NCBI GenBank assembly: GCA_002421865.1
Contig: DISE01000131.1
Location: forward strand, 1 to 16,427
Length of the DNA stretch: 16,427 nt
Origin: Castellaniella sp. UBA6218
Lineage (GTDB): Bacteria > Pseudomonadota > Gammaproteobacteria > Burkholderiales > Burkholderiaceae_B
Direction: 5' to 3'
The position numbers were made by a program, and so were the translations under genes. Positions 1 through 7,855 of this stretch are shown here, piece by piece. Under the pieces are notes generated by a model, which saw only the letters and a list, made by a program, of their open reading frames with translations, was not told the DNA's origin and made no database searches. Each line of letters opens with the position of its first letter. The stretch's first letter is position 1.

Positions 1-1001
<1,001 letters not shown>

Positions 1002-1018
1002 TCAGACCGCGACTTTCT

Positions 1019-1858
1019 ATGCCTGACTATCTTCAGTGCGGGCGTTTCCGCTTGTCCTTGGAGCGTCCCCTGGTCATGGGGATCGTGAACGTCACACCTG
1101 ACTCCTTCTCGGACGGAAACGCCCATTTTCAGACCGACGAGGCCGTCGCCCACGCGCGGCTGCTGGTCGAGGAAGGCGCCGACCTGCTCGATATCGGGGG
1201 TGAATCCACCCGCCCTGGCGCCCGGGCGGTGCCCGCCGACGAGGAACTGCGCCGTATCCTGCCCGTGATCGAGTCGCTGCGCGACTGCGGCGTGCCCCTG
1301 TCGGTGGACACCTGCAAGCCGGTCGTGATGCGGGCGGTCCTGGAGGCAGGAGCCGACATGATCAACGATATCGGCGGCTTTTCGGCCCCTGGCGCGGTCG
1401 AGGCCGTGGCGGATACCGGCTGCGCGCTGTGTCTGATGCACATGCGGGGCGAACCGCGCACCATGCAGGACGCGCCGTTCTACCAGGACGTGGTCGCGGA
1501 AGTCCATGACTATCTGGAGCAGGGCGCGCGGCGCCTGCGTCAGGCGGGCGTCGCGGCCGACCGCATCGTGCTCGATCCCGGGTTTGGATTCGGCAAGACC
1601 GCGGAACACAATTACACCCTGCTGCGGCGGTTGCCGCAGGCGGTGGGGCGGGATTACCCCAGCCTGCTGGGCCTGTCGCGCAAGTCCATGATCGGCGCCG
1701 TCACGGGCCGCCCCGCGTCACGCCGTCTTGGCGGCAGCGTGGCGGCGGCCCTGGCCGGCGCGATGCGGGGCGCGCATATCCTGCGCGTCCATGATGTGGC
1801 TGACACCGTGGATGCCTTGCGCGTGTGGTCGGCCGTCGAACGAGGAGTCCGCGCATGA
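1019..1858 (+). CDS. folP: Dihydropteroate synthase
   Basis: FolP condenses p-aminobenzoate with 6-hydroxymethyl-7,8-dihydropterin pyrophosphate in folate synthesis and is the sulfonamide target. The ATG at 1019 gives 279 residues, close to the E. coli length of about 282. The open frame extends upstream to 842, but that part overlaps ftsH and has no homology-like sequence. Family motifs are in order: MGIVNVTPDSFSDG (residues 20-33), DIGGESTRPGA (58-68), and LSRKSMIG near residue 219. No good Shine-Dalgarno sequence is visible before the ATG, so translation may depend on ribosomes finishing ftsH 17 nt upstream. The stop overlaps the glmM start by 4 nt (ATGA). The order ftsH-folP-glmM is conserved in many proteobacteria. 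Confidence 0.96.
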   Translation: MPDYLQCGRFRLSLERPLVMGIVNVTPDSFSDGNAHFQTDEAVAHARLLVEEGADLLDIGGESTRPGARAVPADEELRRILPVIESLRDCGVPLSVDTCKPVVMRAVLEAGADMINDIGGFSAPGAVEAVADTGCALCLMHMRGEPRTMQDAPFYQDVVAEVHDYLEQGARRLRQAGVAADRIVLDPGFGFGKTAEHNYTLLRRLPQAVGRDYPSLLGLSRKSMIGAVTGRPASRRLGGSVAAALAGAMRGAHILRVHDVADTVDALRVWSAVERGVRA

Positions 1859-3195
1859 GCGCACGCAAATATTTCGGGACCGACGGGGTGCGTGGCATCG
1901 TCGGCGGCGATCGGATCAACGCGGAATTCGCCTTGCGGCTGGGCTACGCGGCGGGCCGCGTGCTGGCGCGCGGCGCCGTATCGGCCGGGCGGCCGACCGT
2001 GGTCATCGGCAAGGACACCCGCATTTCCGGCTACATGCTGGAATCCGCACTCGAGGCCGGCCTGTCGGCCGCCGGGGTGGACGTGATGCTGGCCGGCCCG
2101 ATCCCGACGCCCGCAGTCGCCTACCTGACCCGGGCCTGGCGCCTGGCGGCCGGGATCGTCATCAGCGCGTCCCATAACCCGCACTACGACAACGGGATCA
2201 AGTTCTTTTCCGGGGCCGGCACCAAGCTGCCCGACGAGACCGAGGCCGCCATCGAAGCCATGCTGGACGAGCCGCTGGGCTGTGCCGATTCCGCCGGGCT
2301 GGGCCGTGCGCGGCGCATCAATGACGCCGCGGGCCGCTATATCGAATTCTGCAAGAGCACTTTTCCCAACGAACTGGACCTGCAAGGCCTGAAGATCGTG
2401 GTGGATGCGGCCAACGGGGCCGCCTATCACATCGCGCCGCACGTGTTCCGCGAGCTTGGAGCCGAAGTTTCCGTGATCGGTTGCGAGCCCGATGGCTTCA
2501 ACATCAATGAAAACGTCGGCGCCACCCACCCCGAGACCCTGGTTGCCGCCGTGGCGGCCCAGGGGGCGGACCTGGGCGTCGCCCTGGACGGCGACGCCGA
2601 CCGCCTGCAGATGGTGGATGCTTCCGGGCGCCTCTTCAATGGTGACGAACTGCTCTACGCGATCGTGCGCGACCGCGCCCGCACGCAGCCCATCCAGGGA
2701 GTGGTCGGCACACTGATGACGAATTTCGGCTTCGAGCGCCGCATGCGCGAGCTGGGCATCCCGTTCGAACGGGCCAAGGTCGGCGATCGCTATGTGCTGG
2801 AAGTCCTGCGCCAGCGCGGCTGGCTGTATGGTGGCGAAAGTTCCGGCCACCTGCTGTGTCTGGACCGCCACACCACGGGCGACGGCATCGTGGCCGCTCT
2901 GCAGGTGCTGGCGGCCATGCGGCACGCGGGCGCGTCCCTGGCGGATCTGGTGGCCGACTTGTCCATGTACGCCCAGAAAATGGTCAACGTCCCGCTCGCG
3001 CCCGGGCTGGACTGGCAGACGCACGCGGGCCTGAAAGAGGCCGCCGACGCGGTGCGCGCTTCGCTGGGTGACCGGGGCAGGGTGCTGATCCGTGCCTCGG
3101 GGACCGAACCGAAGCTGCGCCTCATGGTCGAGGCCGATGACGAGGCCCTGGCCGAGGACGGTGTGCGTCGGCTCGTGGCGGTCAATCTGGCCTGA
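1855..3195 (+). CDS. glmM: Phosphoglucosamine mutase
   Basis: GlmM interconverts glucosamine-6-phosphate and glucosamine-1-phosphate, feeding UDP-GlcNAc into peptidoglycan and LPS. The ATG at 1855 has AGGAG at 1843-1847 and overlaps the folP stop by 4 nt. The product is 446 residues (E. coli 445). Visible motifs are the N-terminal KYFGTDGVRG, the phospho-serine loop ISASHNP (predicted catalytic Ser106), the metal-binding DGDADR (245-250), the sugar-binding GESSGH (327-332), and the phosphate-binding RASGTEPKLR starting near residue 413. An in-frame extension to 1825 is possible but would lie inside folP and precede the conserved N-terminus. It is the last gene of the ftsH-folP-glmM operon. 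No terminator hairpin follows, so some read-through into the next gene is possible. Confidence 0.97.
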   Translation: MSARKYFGTDGVRGIVGGDRINAEFALRLGYAAGRVLARGAVSAGRPTVVIGKDTRISGYMLESALEAGLSAAGVDVMLAGPIPTPAVAYLTRAWRLAAGIVISASHNPHYDNGIKFFSGAGTKLPDETEAAIEAMLDEPLGCADSAGLGRARRINDAAGRYIEFCKSTFPNELDLQGLKIVVDAANGAAYHIAPHVFRELGAEVSVIGCEPDGFNINENVGATHPETLVAAVAAQGADLGVALDGDADRLQMVDASGRLFNGDELLYAIVRDRARTQPIQGVVGTLMTNFGFERRMRELGIPFERAKVGDRYVLEVLRQRGWLYGGESSGHLLCLDRHTTGDGIVAALQVLAAMRHAGASLADLVADLSMYAQKMVNVPLAPGLDWQTHAGLKEAADAVRASLGDRGRVLIRASGTEPKLRLMVEADDEALAEDGVRRLVAVNLA

Positions 3196-3201
3196 GCGCC
3201 A

Positions 3202-3237
3202 CTGTCACATGATTCACACAGAGTATCGGCAGAATAT
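3202..3237 (+). promoter_or_regulatory. Candidate Pho box and -10 element upstream of olsB-like gene
   Basis: CTGTCACATGATTCACAC at 3202-3219 matches 13 of 18 positions of the PhoB consensus CTGTCATAWAWCTGTCAY; the first half-site is nearly perfect and the second is degenerate. A -10-like GAATAT lies at 3232-3237, 12 bp downstream, close to the spacing seen in PhoB-activated promoters, where the Pho box replaces the -35. The predicted transcript would have a leader of about 25 nt before the ATG at 3268. The biology fits, since OlsB is phosphate-starvation induced in other bacteria. The site is inferred from pattern only. Confidence 0.5.
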
Positions 3238-3267
3238 CCCCGTCATCGTGACTTTCGGGAATCCGCC

Positions 3268-4053
3268 ATGCTCACCCAATCCTCTGCCCTGTACGCGGGA
3301 TCGATGAAACGCATAGACTGGCCCGGGGCCGAAGCCGGCGGACTGACGCTGACGGTCGCCCACGCCCAGGCCGATCTGGAAGCGCTGCAGCGCCTGCGGT
3401 TCCGGGTGTTCACGGAGGACATGGGGGCGGTGTTTCCGGACGCCGTGGGCGACCGGGACGTCGACCGCTTCGATTCCTGGTGCGTGCATTTCATGGTACG
3501 CGACACGGATTCGGGCCGGGTAGTGGGCACCTACCGGCTGCTCACGCCCGAGGCTGCGCGGCAGGCGGGCGGTTATTATTCCGAGTCCGAATTCGACCTG
3601 GAGCCGCTGGCGGCGCTGCGGCCTCAACTGGTCGAGGTCGGCCGTTCCTGCATCGATGCGGAATTCCGCCATGGCACCGCCATCATGCTGCTGTGGTCGG
3701 GATTGGCCCAGGTCATGAAGCAGGGAGGCTACCGCTATATGCTGGGGTGCGCCAGCGTCAGTCTGCGCGATGGCGGCGCGACGGCCTCGGAGGTCTGGCG
3801 CCGGGCGTGTGCGCTGATGGCGTGCAATCCCGACATGCCGCGCATCCGGCCGCTGCATCCCTATCCGGTGGATCGCCTCGACAGCACGCTGCCGGCGCGG
3901 GTGCCCCCCTTGATCAAGGGCTATCTGGCCCTGGGCGCGACGATCTGCGGCGCGCCAGCCTGGGACCCGGATTTCCACACCGCCGATTTTCCGATCCTGC
4001 TCGATCTCGAGTGGTTGGATGCCAGATATCGGCGCCATTTCGGCATGCGCTGA
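3268..4053 (+). CDS. olsB: OlsB-like GNAT acyltransferase (ornithine N-acyltransferase, lyso-ornithine lipid synthesis)
   Basis: The 261-residue protein resembles OlsB, the GNAT-fold enzyme that transfers a 3-hydroxyacyl group from acyl carrier protein to the alpha-amino group of ornithine, the first step to phosphorus-free ornithine lipids. Supporting features are RFRVFTEDMG (residues 44-53), the Asp-rich DVDRFD segment, VVGTYRLLTP, and the conserved VEVGRSCID (122-130), all typical of the OlsB/'hemolysin-like' acyltransferase family. A start at 3304 (residue 13) is also possible; neither start has a strong ribosome site. The partner OlsA is not in this window. The gene is monocistronic here, between glmM (72 nt upstream) and a convergent cyclase gene 6 nt downstream. 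It is preceded by a Pho-box-like promoter. Substrate assignment is by family resemblance; another acyl-ACP-dependent N-acyltransferase remains possible. Confidence 0.75.
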   Translation: MLTQSSALYAGSMKRIDWPGAEAGGLTLTVAHAQADLEALQRLRFRVFTEDMGAVFPDAVGDRDVDRFDSWCVHFMVRDTDSGRVVGTYRLLTPEAARQAGGYYSESEFDLEPLAALRPQLVEVGRSCIDAEFRHGTAIMLLWSGLAQVMKQGGYRYMLGCASVSLRDGGATASEVWRRACALMACNPDMPRIRPLHPYPVDRLDSTLPARVPPLIKGYLALGATICGAPAWDPDFHTADFPILLDLEWLDARYRRHFGMR

Positions 4054-4059
4054 GCCCGG

Positions 4060-5412
4060 CTAGTGGGCGTTGTGGCTGACCTGATTGCGCCCCGCGTGCT
4101 TGGCGTGATAAAGATTGCTGTCGGCACGCCTGATCAGTGACCGCAAGGATTCCTGTCCGATCCGCAAGGCCATGCCGATGCTGACCGTGCAGCCGATGCG
4201 GAGCTGTCCGCTGCGGACCGGTGAGTCCGCCACGGCCGTCCTGAGGCGTTCGGCTACCTGAACGGCCTGTTCGGCCGTCATGGGCGGCAGGAAAACAATG
4301 AATTCTTCCCCCCCGTAGCGGCCCAGCAGGTCTCCGCCGCGCAGAGGTCCGGCAATCCGGTGCGCCACAGTGCGCAGCACATCATCGCCTGCGCCATGTC
4401 CGTATCGATCATTGATGCTTTTGAAATGATCCAGATCCAGCAGCAAGACGGCGGGGGCCTGGTGTTCCGGGCTGGGCGCATCGTATATCGCCCTGACTTG
4501 CCGAAACCATGAGCGGCGGTTGAGCAACTGCGTCAGAGGATCCAGTGAGGCTTCCCGACGCAGCGTTTCTTCCAGCCGCACCTGCGCGGTCGCGTCTTCG
4601 AAGATCCAGATCCTGGTGTGCTGATGGGCGATGGGAAGACGGCGGGTGACCACCCGAAGGACCTGGTTGTGCGACGCGAGCTTCCAGAAGCAGTGGATTT
4701 CCGCGTCCGGATTCGAGTGCAGTTGCTGGTAGGGGGCTTCCAGTTCGGCGCTGTTGAGGCATTGCGCGCGGAGCCGCGCCATGGCCTGCGACAACTGGTG
4801 GGCATGCACGTTCCCGGAACGTGTCCCCAGCAAGGCGGCGGCCTGCCGGTTGACCTGAGCGGTAGGGGGGGTGCGGTTGACCAGGACGATCGCCAGGGCC
4901 AGGCCATTGAAGGCGTCGATGAACTGCTGCTGACACAACGCCTGCTCTTTTTCCGCTTGGTAGGCCAATGCAAGATGTACGAACAGCTGACAGAAAGAAG
5001 GTTCGTCCAGGGTGTCGGGCGGTGTGGATGTCGTGACGCCGGTGCTGGTCTCGGCGCTGAGGCAGAGCAGCGCCACCGGGGGGATGTCGCCCCCGGTGGC
5101 GGGGCTGAAGCACCATGCCTGTGCGGGCCGGAATGACAGGCCCGCTGCAAACGCCGACGGAAGGTTGCGTGTTTCGAGGGCGGACCATCCGGGTTTCAGG
5201 TCTTGGGGCAGGGTCCACCGCCAGCTCAGGTTGGCCAGCGCCGGGGGCAATGACGGGGCGCCGCGCAGTACGGCGGCCTTGCTTTCCGTTTTCCTGTGCA
5301 CGGCCAGTACGAGATCGAATTTCCCGGCGTGATGAAGCCATTTCAGGAAGGTTTCCAGGGCCGCCTGCGCAGGGGCGGCCGCATGGACCGGATGGAGGGC
5401 GTCGCTGGTCAT
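4060..5412 (-). CDS. PAS-GGDEF diguanylate cyclase, coupled to RsbQ-like hydrolase
   Basis: This 450-residue cytoplasmic protein should make cyclic di-GMP from two GTP. The C-terminal cyclase domain (about 285-445) has DPLTQLLNRR (291-300), the metal-binding LLLDLDHFKSINDRYGHGAGD region (324-343), the active site GGEEF (367-371), and an allosteric inhibition site RGGD (358-361) exactly five residues before it, so product feedback is expected. Residues ~162-283 look like a PAS sensor domain ending in a helical linker. Residues 1-150 are divergent, perhaps GAF-like, with no recognised motif. No transmembrane segment or signal peptide is seen. Its ATG overlaps the stop of the upstream hydrolase gene by 4 nt (ATGA) and has only a weak ribosome site, suggesting translational coupling. 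The hydrolase probably feeds a signal to the PAS domain. Cyclase activity is well supported; the signal is unknown. Confidence 0.9.
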   Translation of the reverse strand: MTSDALHPVHAAAPAQAALETFLKWLHHAGKFDLVLAVHRKTESKAAVLRGAPSLPPALANLSWRWTLPQDLKPGWSALETRNLPSAFAAGLSFRPAQAWCFSPATGGDIPPVALLCLSAETSTGVTTSTPPDTLDEPSFCQLFVHLALAYQAEKEQALCQQQFIDAFNGLALAIVLVNRTPPTAQVNRQAAALLGTRSGNVHAHQLSQAMARLRAQCLNSAELEAPYQQLHSNPDAEIHCFWKLASHNQVLRVVTRRLPIAHQHTRIWIFEDATAQVRLEETLRREASLDPLTQLLNRRSWFRQVRAIYDAPSPEHQAPAVLLLDLDHFKSINDRYGHGAGDDVLRTVAHRIAGPLRGGDLLGRYGGEEFIVFLPPMTAEQAVQVAERLRTAVADSPVRSGQLRIGCTVSIGMALRIGQESLRSLIRRADSNLYHAKHAGRNQVSHNAH

Positions 5413-6206
5413 GGGCGGCCCAGGATTTTTTTGAGGGCATCCATCACGATGCCTGGCTGCGTCAGGTGCGGGATGTGCCCCTCCAGATCCAGAAAGTCCA
5501 GTGTGCTGCCCGGCAGATGCTCATGCAGCCAGTAAGCCGTCTCGGTGGGCACGGCGATGTCGGAGTGACTGTGCACGAGATGAACGGGGGTGACGACCCG
5601 TGGCAATACGGCGCGCTGGTCGGATTCGAAAATCATCCGCAACATGTTTGAAGCGATGTCCGGACGCATCAGAAACAAGGTTTCCGTGAATTTCGCGACA
5701 TCGTCATCGTGGCGGTCCGGCCCCAGCATGAGGGGGGTGAAACCGGAGGCCCAGCTGAAGAAACTGGCGTTCATGGCTTGTTGGATCGCTTCGAGCTGAT
5801 GCGGTTCAAAGCCGCCGACGTAGTCGATGTCGTTCAGATAGCGCGGTGATCCTTGCAGGAGGATGAGCCGGGCAAAAGCCTGGGGCCGCGCGGCGGCGGC
5901 CACCAGGCCGATCATGGCGCTGAACGAATGGCCAATGTAGATGACGGGGCCCGACTGTTGTTCATCCAGGATGGCCAGCAGGTCGTCGGCGTATCCGAAG
6001 ACGTGGCCATGGATATCGGCGTCGTAGGCCTGGTCGCCCCGGGGTCCGGAACCCGCCAGATTATAGGAGGCTACGCGATAACCGGCGTTCAGCCCTTCCC
6101 GGATGGGGGCCCATACGGTCTGGTCGCACCCGAAACCGTGCCCCAGCAAAAGGATTTGCCGGCCCTCGCCCGTCAGTGTGAGCTGCAGTTGTTCTGATCG
6201 GCTCAT
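5409..6206 (-). CDS. RsbQ-like alpha/beta-hydrolase (putative signal-generating partner of the downstream cyclase)
   Basis: The 265-residue alpha/beta-hydrolase resembles Bacillus subtilis RsbQ (about 269 residues) and the related plant KAI2/D14 receptors. Diagnostic matches to RsbQ are GHGFGCDQTVW (residues 22-32), SPRYLNDIDYVGGFE (120-134), and the catalytic triad in nearly the same places: Ser94 in GHSFS, Asp216 in HSHSDIAVP, and His244 in EGHIPH. In Bacillus, RsbQ binds or converts a small hydrophobic molecule and activates the PAS-containing phosphatase RsbP under energy stress. Here the next gene, overlapping by 4 nt, encodes a PAS-GGDEF protein, so I infer an equivalent hydrolase-to-PAS signal leading to cyclic di-GMP. 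AGGAG lies at 6218-6222, 11 nt before the ATG, a slightly long spacing. ppx lies 84 nt upstream on the same strand. A generic esterase is the alternative, but the motif matches argue against it. Confidence 0.85.
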   Translation of the reverse strand: MSRSEQLQLTLTGEGRQILLLGHGFGCDQTVWAPIREGLNAGYRVASYNLAGSGPRGDQAYDADIHGHVFGYADDLLAILDEQQSGPVIYIGHSFSAMIGLVAAAARPQAFARLILLQGSPRYLNDIDYVGGFEPHQLEAIQQAMNASFFSWASGFTPLMLGPDRHDDDVAKFTETLFLMRPDIASNMLRMIFESDQRAVLPRVVTPVHLVHSHSDIAVPTETAYWLHEHLPGSTLDFLDLEGHIPHLTQPGIVMDALKKILGRP

Positions 6207-6239
6207 GCGAGGGGGGGCTCCTGTGGATGCGACCGGCGG

Positions 6240-6258
6240 CGGGTCAGCCCCCGACCCG
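6240..6258 (-). other. Small inverted repeat between ppx and the hydrolase gene
   Basis: CGGGTC and GACCCG form a 6-bp stem with a 7-nt loop in the 84-nt gap after the ppx stop. There is no U-run after it in the direction of transcription, so complete termination is unlikely. It could lower read-through from ppx or stabilise a processed end. An A+T-rich patch beside it (about 6265-6282) might hold a weak promoter for the hydrolase-cyclase pair, but I cannot assign convincing -35 and -10 elements. Confidence 0.3.
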
Positions 6259-6290
6259 TATGCGACTGATTGATTATCGTATGTTCAGCT

Positions 6291-7775
6291 TCAGGAGACA
6301 TCCAGCGTAAACCCGGCCTTGCGCCAGACATCGACTTCGCTTTTGAGCAGAAACCTGCTGAGGGGATGGGCCTCCAGCCAGCCTTCATCGACCGTGACGC
6401 GGACGGCCCGGTCCCGCGCCTGAATATGAAAGGGGATGCATGACAATGGCTCCCGGCGCCGCAAAACCAGCACCGCAAGACGCAGGCAGCACAAGGCCAG
6501 CCAGCGCGCGCGGTCGGGCGCATAGTCGCGGACCTTGGCCAGGCGCCCCTGGTGGCCCAGGGCGAGGAACGCCAGCAGCCGCTGGTCGTCATGCGAAAAG
6601 CCCGGCATGTCGGCGTGTTGCAGGATATAGGCGCTGTGCTTGTGGTAGTCGCTGCGGGCGATGGCCAGGCCGACTTCGTGCAGGTCGGCGGTCCAGCCCA
6701 GTGCCCGGCGCAGTTCGGTCGTTTCGGGACCGGCGGCCAGGCCGAGCTGGTCGAAGAGCTGCAGCGCCAGCTTGCGGACATGGCCGGCCTGTGCGCCATC
6801 CAGCTGGTAACGAGCGAGCATCTGGCGCACGGTCTCGTCGCGTTGATCCTGGTGCAGGTCGCGGCCCAGCAGATCGTGCAGCACGCCGATGCGCAGCGCG
6901 CCGTCGCCCGCCCGCATGCGGTCGATGCCCAGTTCCTGGAAGGCGGCGATCATGATCGCCAGCCCTCCGGGCAGCACCGGCACGCGTTCGGCTTTCAGCC
7001 CTGCCCAGTCTTGCAGGCGGACCTGGCCCGCGTCCACGAGGGCCGCGCGCAGCCGTTCCATGCCGTCCAGCGTGATGTCGCGGGGGCTGAGCCCGTTTTC
7101 GGTCAGGATGGCCAGCAGGCCTTTGGCGGTGCCCGAGGATCCGTAGGCTTCCTGCCAGCCCGTGCCGCGGTAGCGGCTGGCGATGGATTCGATGGCGCCG
7201 CGCGCCGCCAGGATGGCCTGGCGCATCCGGGTTTCAGTGATGCGTCCCTGGGGGAAGAACTGCCGCGTCCAGGTGGTGCAGCCCAGTTCCAGCGAGGCCA
7301 GTTCCAGGGGTCTGGCGCGCTGGCCGATGATGAATTCGGTGGAACCGCCGCCGATGTCGATCACCAGGCGGCGGTGATCCGACGGCGGCAAGTCCTGGAT
7401 CACGCCCAGGTAGATCAGGCGGGCTTCTTCCTGGCCGGAGATGATTTCGATGGGAAAGCCCAGAGCGCGTTCCGCCGCCGGCAGGATTTCGGCCGCGTTG
7501 CGGGCCACCCGGAAGGTGTTGGTGGCCACCGCGCGGACGTTGGCGGGCGGGAAGCCGCGCAGCCGCTCGCCGAAGCGGCGCAGCGCCGCCAGGGCCTGTT
7601 CCACGGTGGCGGCGTCGATGCGCTTGTGCTCGTCCAGGCCGTTGGCCAGGGCGACCAGCTCGCGCAGCTTGTCCTCCGCGTAGATCTGGGCCGTGCCGCC
7701 ATGGCGCACGATACGCCCGATCGACAGCCGGAAGGTATTCGAGCCCAGGTCGATCGAGGCGAGCCGGTTGTCCAT
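6291..7775 (-). CDS. ppx: Exopolyphosphatase (Ppx/GppA family)
   Basis: Ppx removes terminal phosphates from inorganic polyphosphate; the GppA branch also hydrolyses pppGpp. The ATG at 7775 gives 494 residues beginning MDNRLASIDLGSNTFRL. The frame is open to a GTG at 7808, but that codon lies only about 8 nt past a TATAAT -10, leaving almost no leader, so the later ATG with AAGGA upstream is preferred. ASKHA-family motifs are DLGSNTFRL (9-17), ISGQEEARL with the catalytic-glutamate region at residues 116-117, VIDIGGGSTEF (from about 138), and GSSGTAKG. The C-terminal half is the HD-like helical region of the long Ppx form. It is divergent from ppk, not downstream of it as in E. coli, and likely heads a transcript continuing into the hydrolase and cyclase genes. 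Confidence 0.93.
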   Translation of the reverse strand: MDNRLASIDLGSNTFRLSIGRIVRHGGTAQIYAEDKLRELVALANGLDEHKRIDAATVEQALAALRRFGERLRGFPPANVRAVATNTFRVARNAAEILPAAERALGFPIEIISGQEEARLIYLGVIQDLPPSDHRRLVIDIGGGSTEFIIGQRARPLELASLELGCTTWTRQFFPQGRITETRMRQAILAARGAIESIASRYRGTGWQEAYGSSGTAKGLLAILTENGLSPRDITLDGMERLRAALVDAGQVRLQDWAGLKAERVPVLPGGLAIMIAAFQELGIDRMRAGDGALRIGVLHDLLGRDLHQDQRDETVRQMLARYQLDGAQAGHVRKLALQLFDQLGLAAGPETTELRRALGWTADLHEVGLAIARSDYHKHSAYILQHADMPGFSHDDQRLLAFLALGHQGRLAKVRDYAPDRARWLALCCLRLAVLVLRRREPLSCIPFHIQARDRAVRVTVDEGWLEAHPLSRFLLKSEVDVWRKAGFTLDVS

Positions 7776-7816
7776 GACTGGGGACTTGTCCTTACCAGAA
7801 GATGTCACACTGTGCG

Positions 7817-7851
7817 ATTATAGTGGCCGATTGATGACAGGATTGTGAGGC
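7817..7851 (-). promoter_or_regulatory. ppx promoter with perfect -10 and candidate Pho box; overlaps ppk -10
   Basis: On the minus strand TATAAT occupies 7822-7817. Eleven bp upstream of it, GCCTCACAATCCTGTCAT (7851-7834) matches 12 of 18 positions of the PhoB consensus, with a perfect CTGTCAT second half and a poor first half. On the plus strand TATAGT at 7819-7824 could be the ppk -10, preceded 10 bp upstream by a lone TGTCAC half-site at 7803-7808. The two -10 elements overlap, so the divergent promoters should compete for polymerase. The minus-strand Pho-like site also covers the ppk ribosome site (GAGG, 7847-7850). The -10 is clear; PhoB binding is inferred. Confidence 0.5.
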
Positions 7852-7855
7852 GCGC

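Noticed and set aside
7776..7808. GTG start for ppx at 7808
   Set aside because: It lies about 8 nt beyond a perfect TATAAT, leaving no room for a ribosome site; the ATG at 7775 begins right at the conserved Ppx N-terminus.
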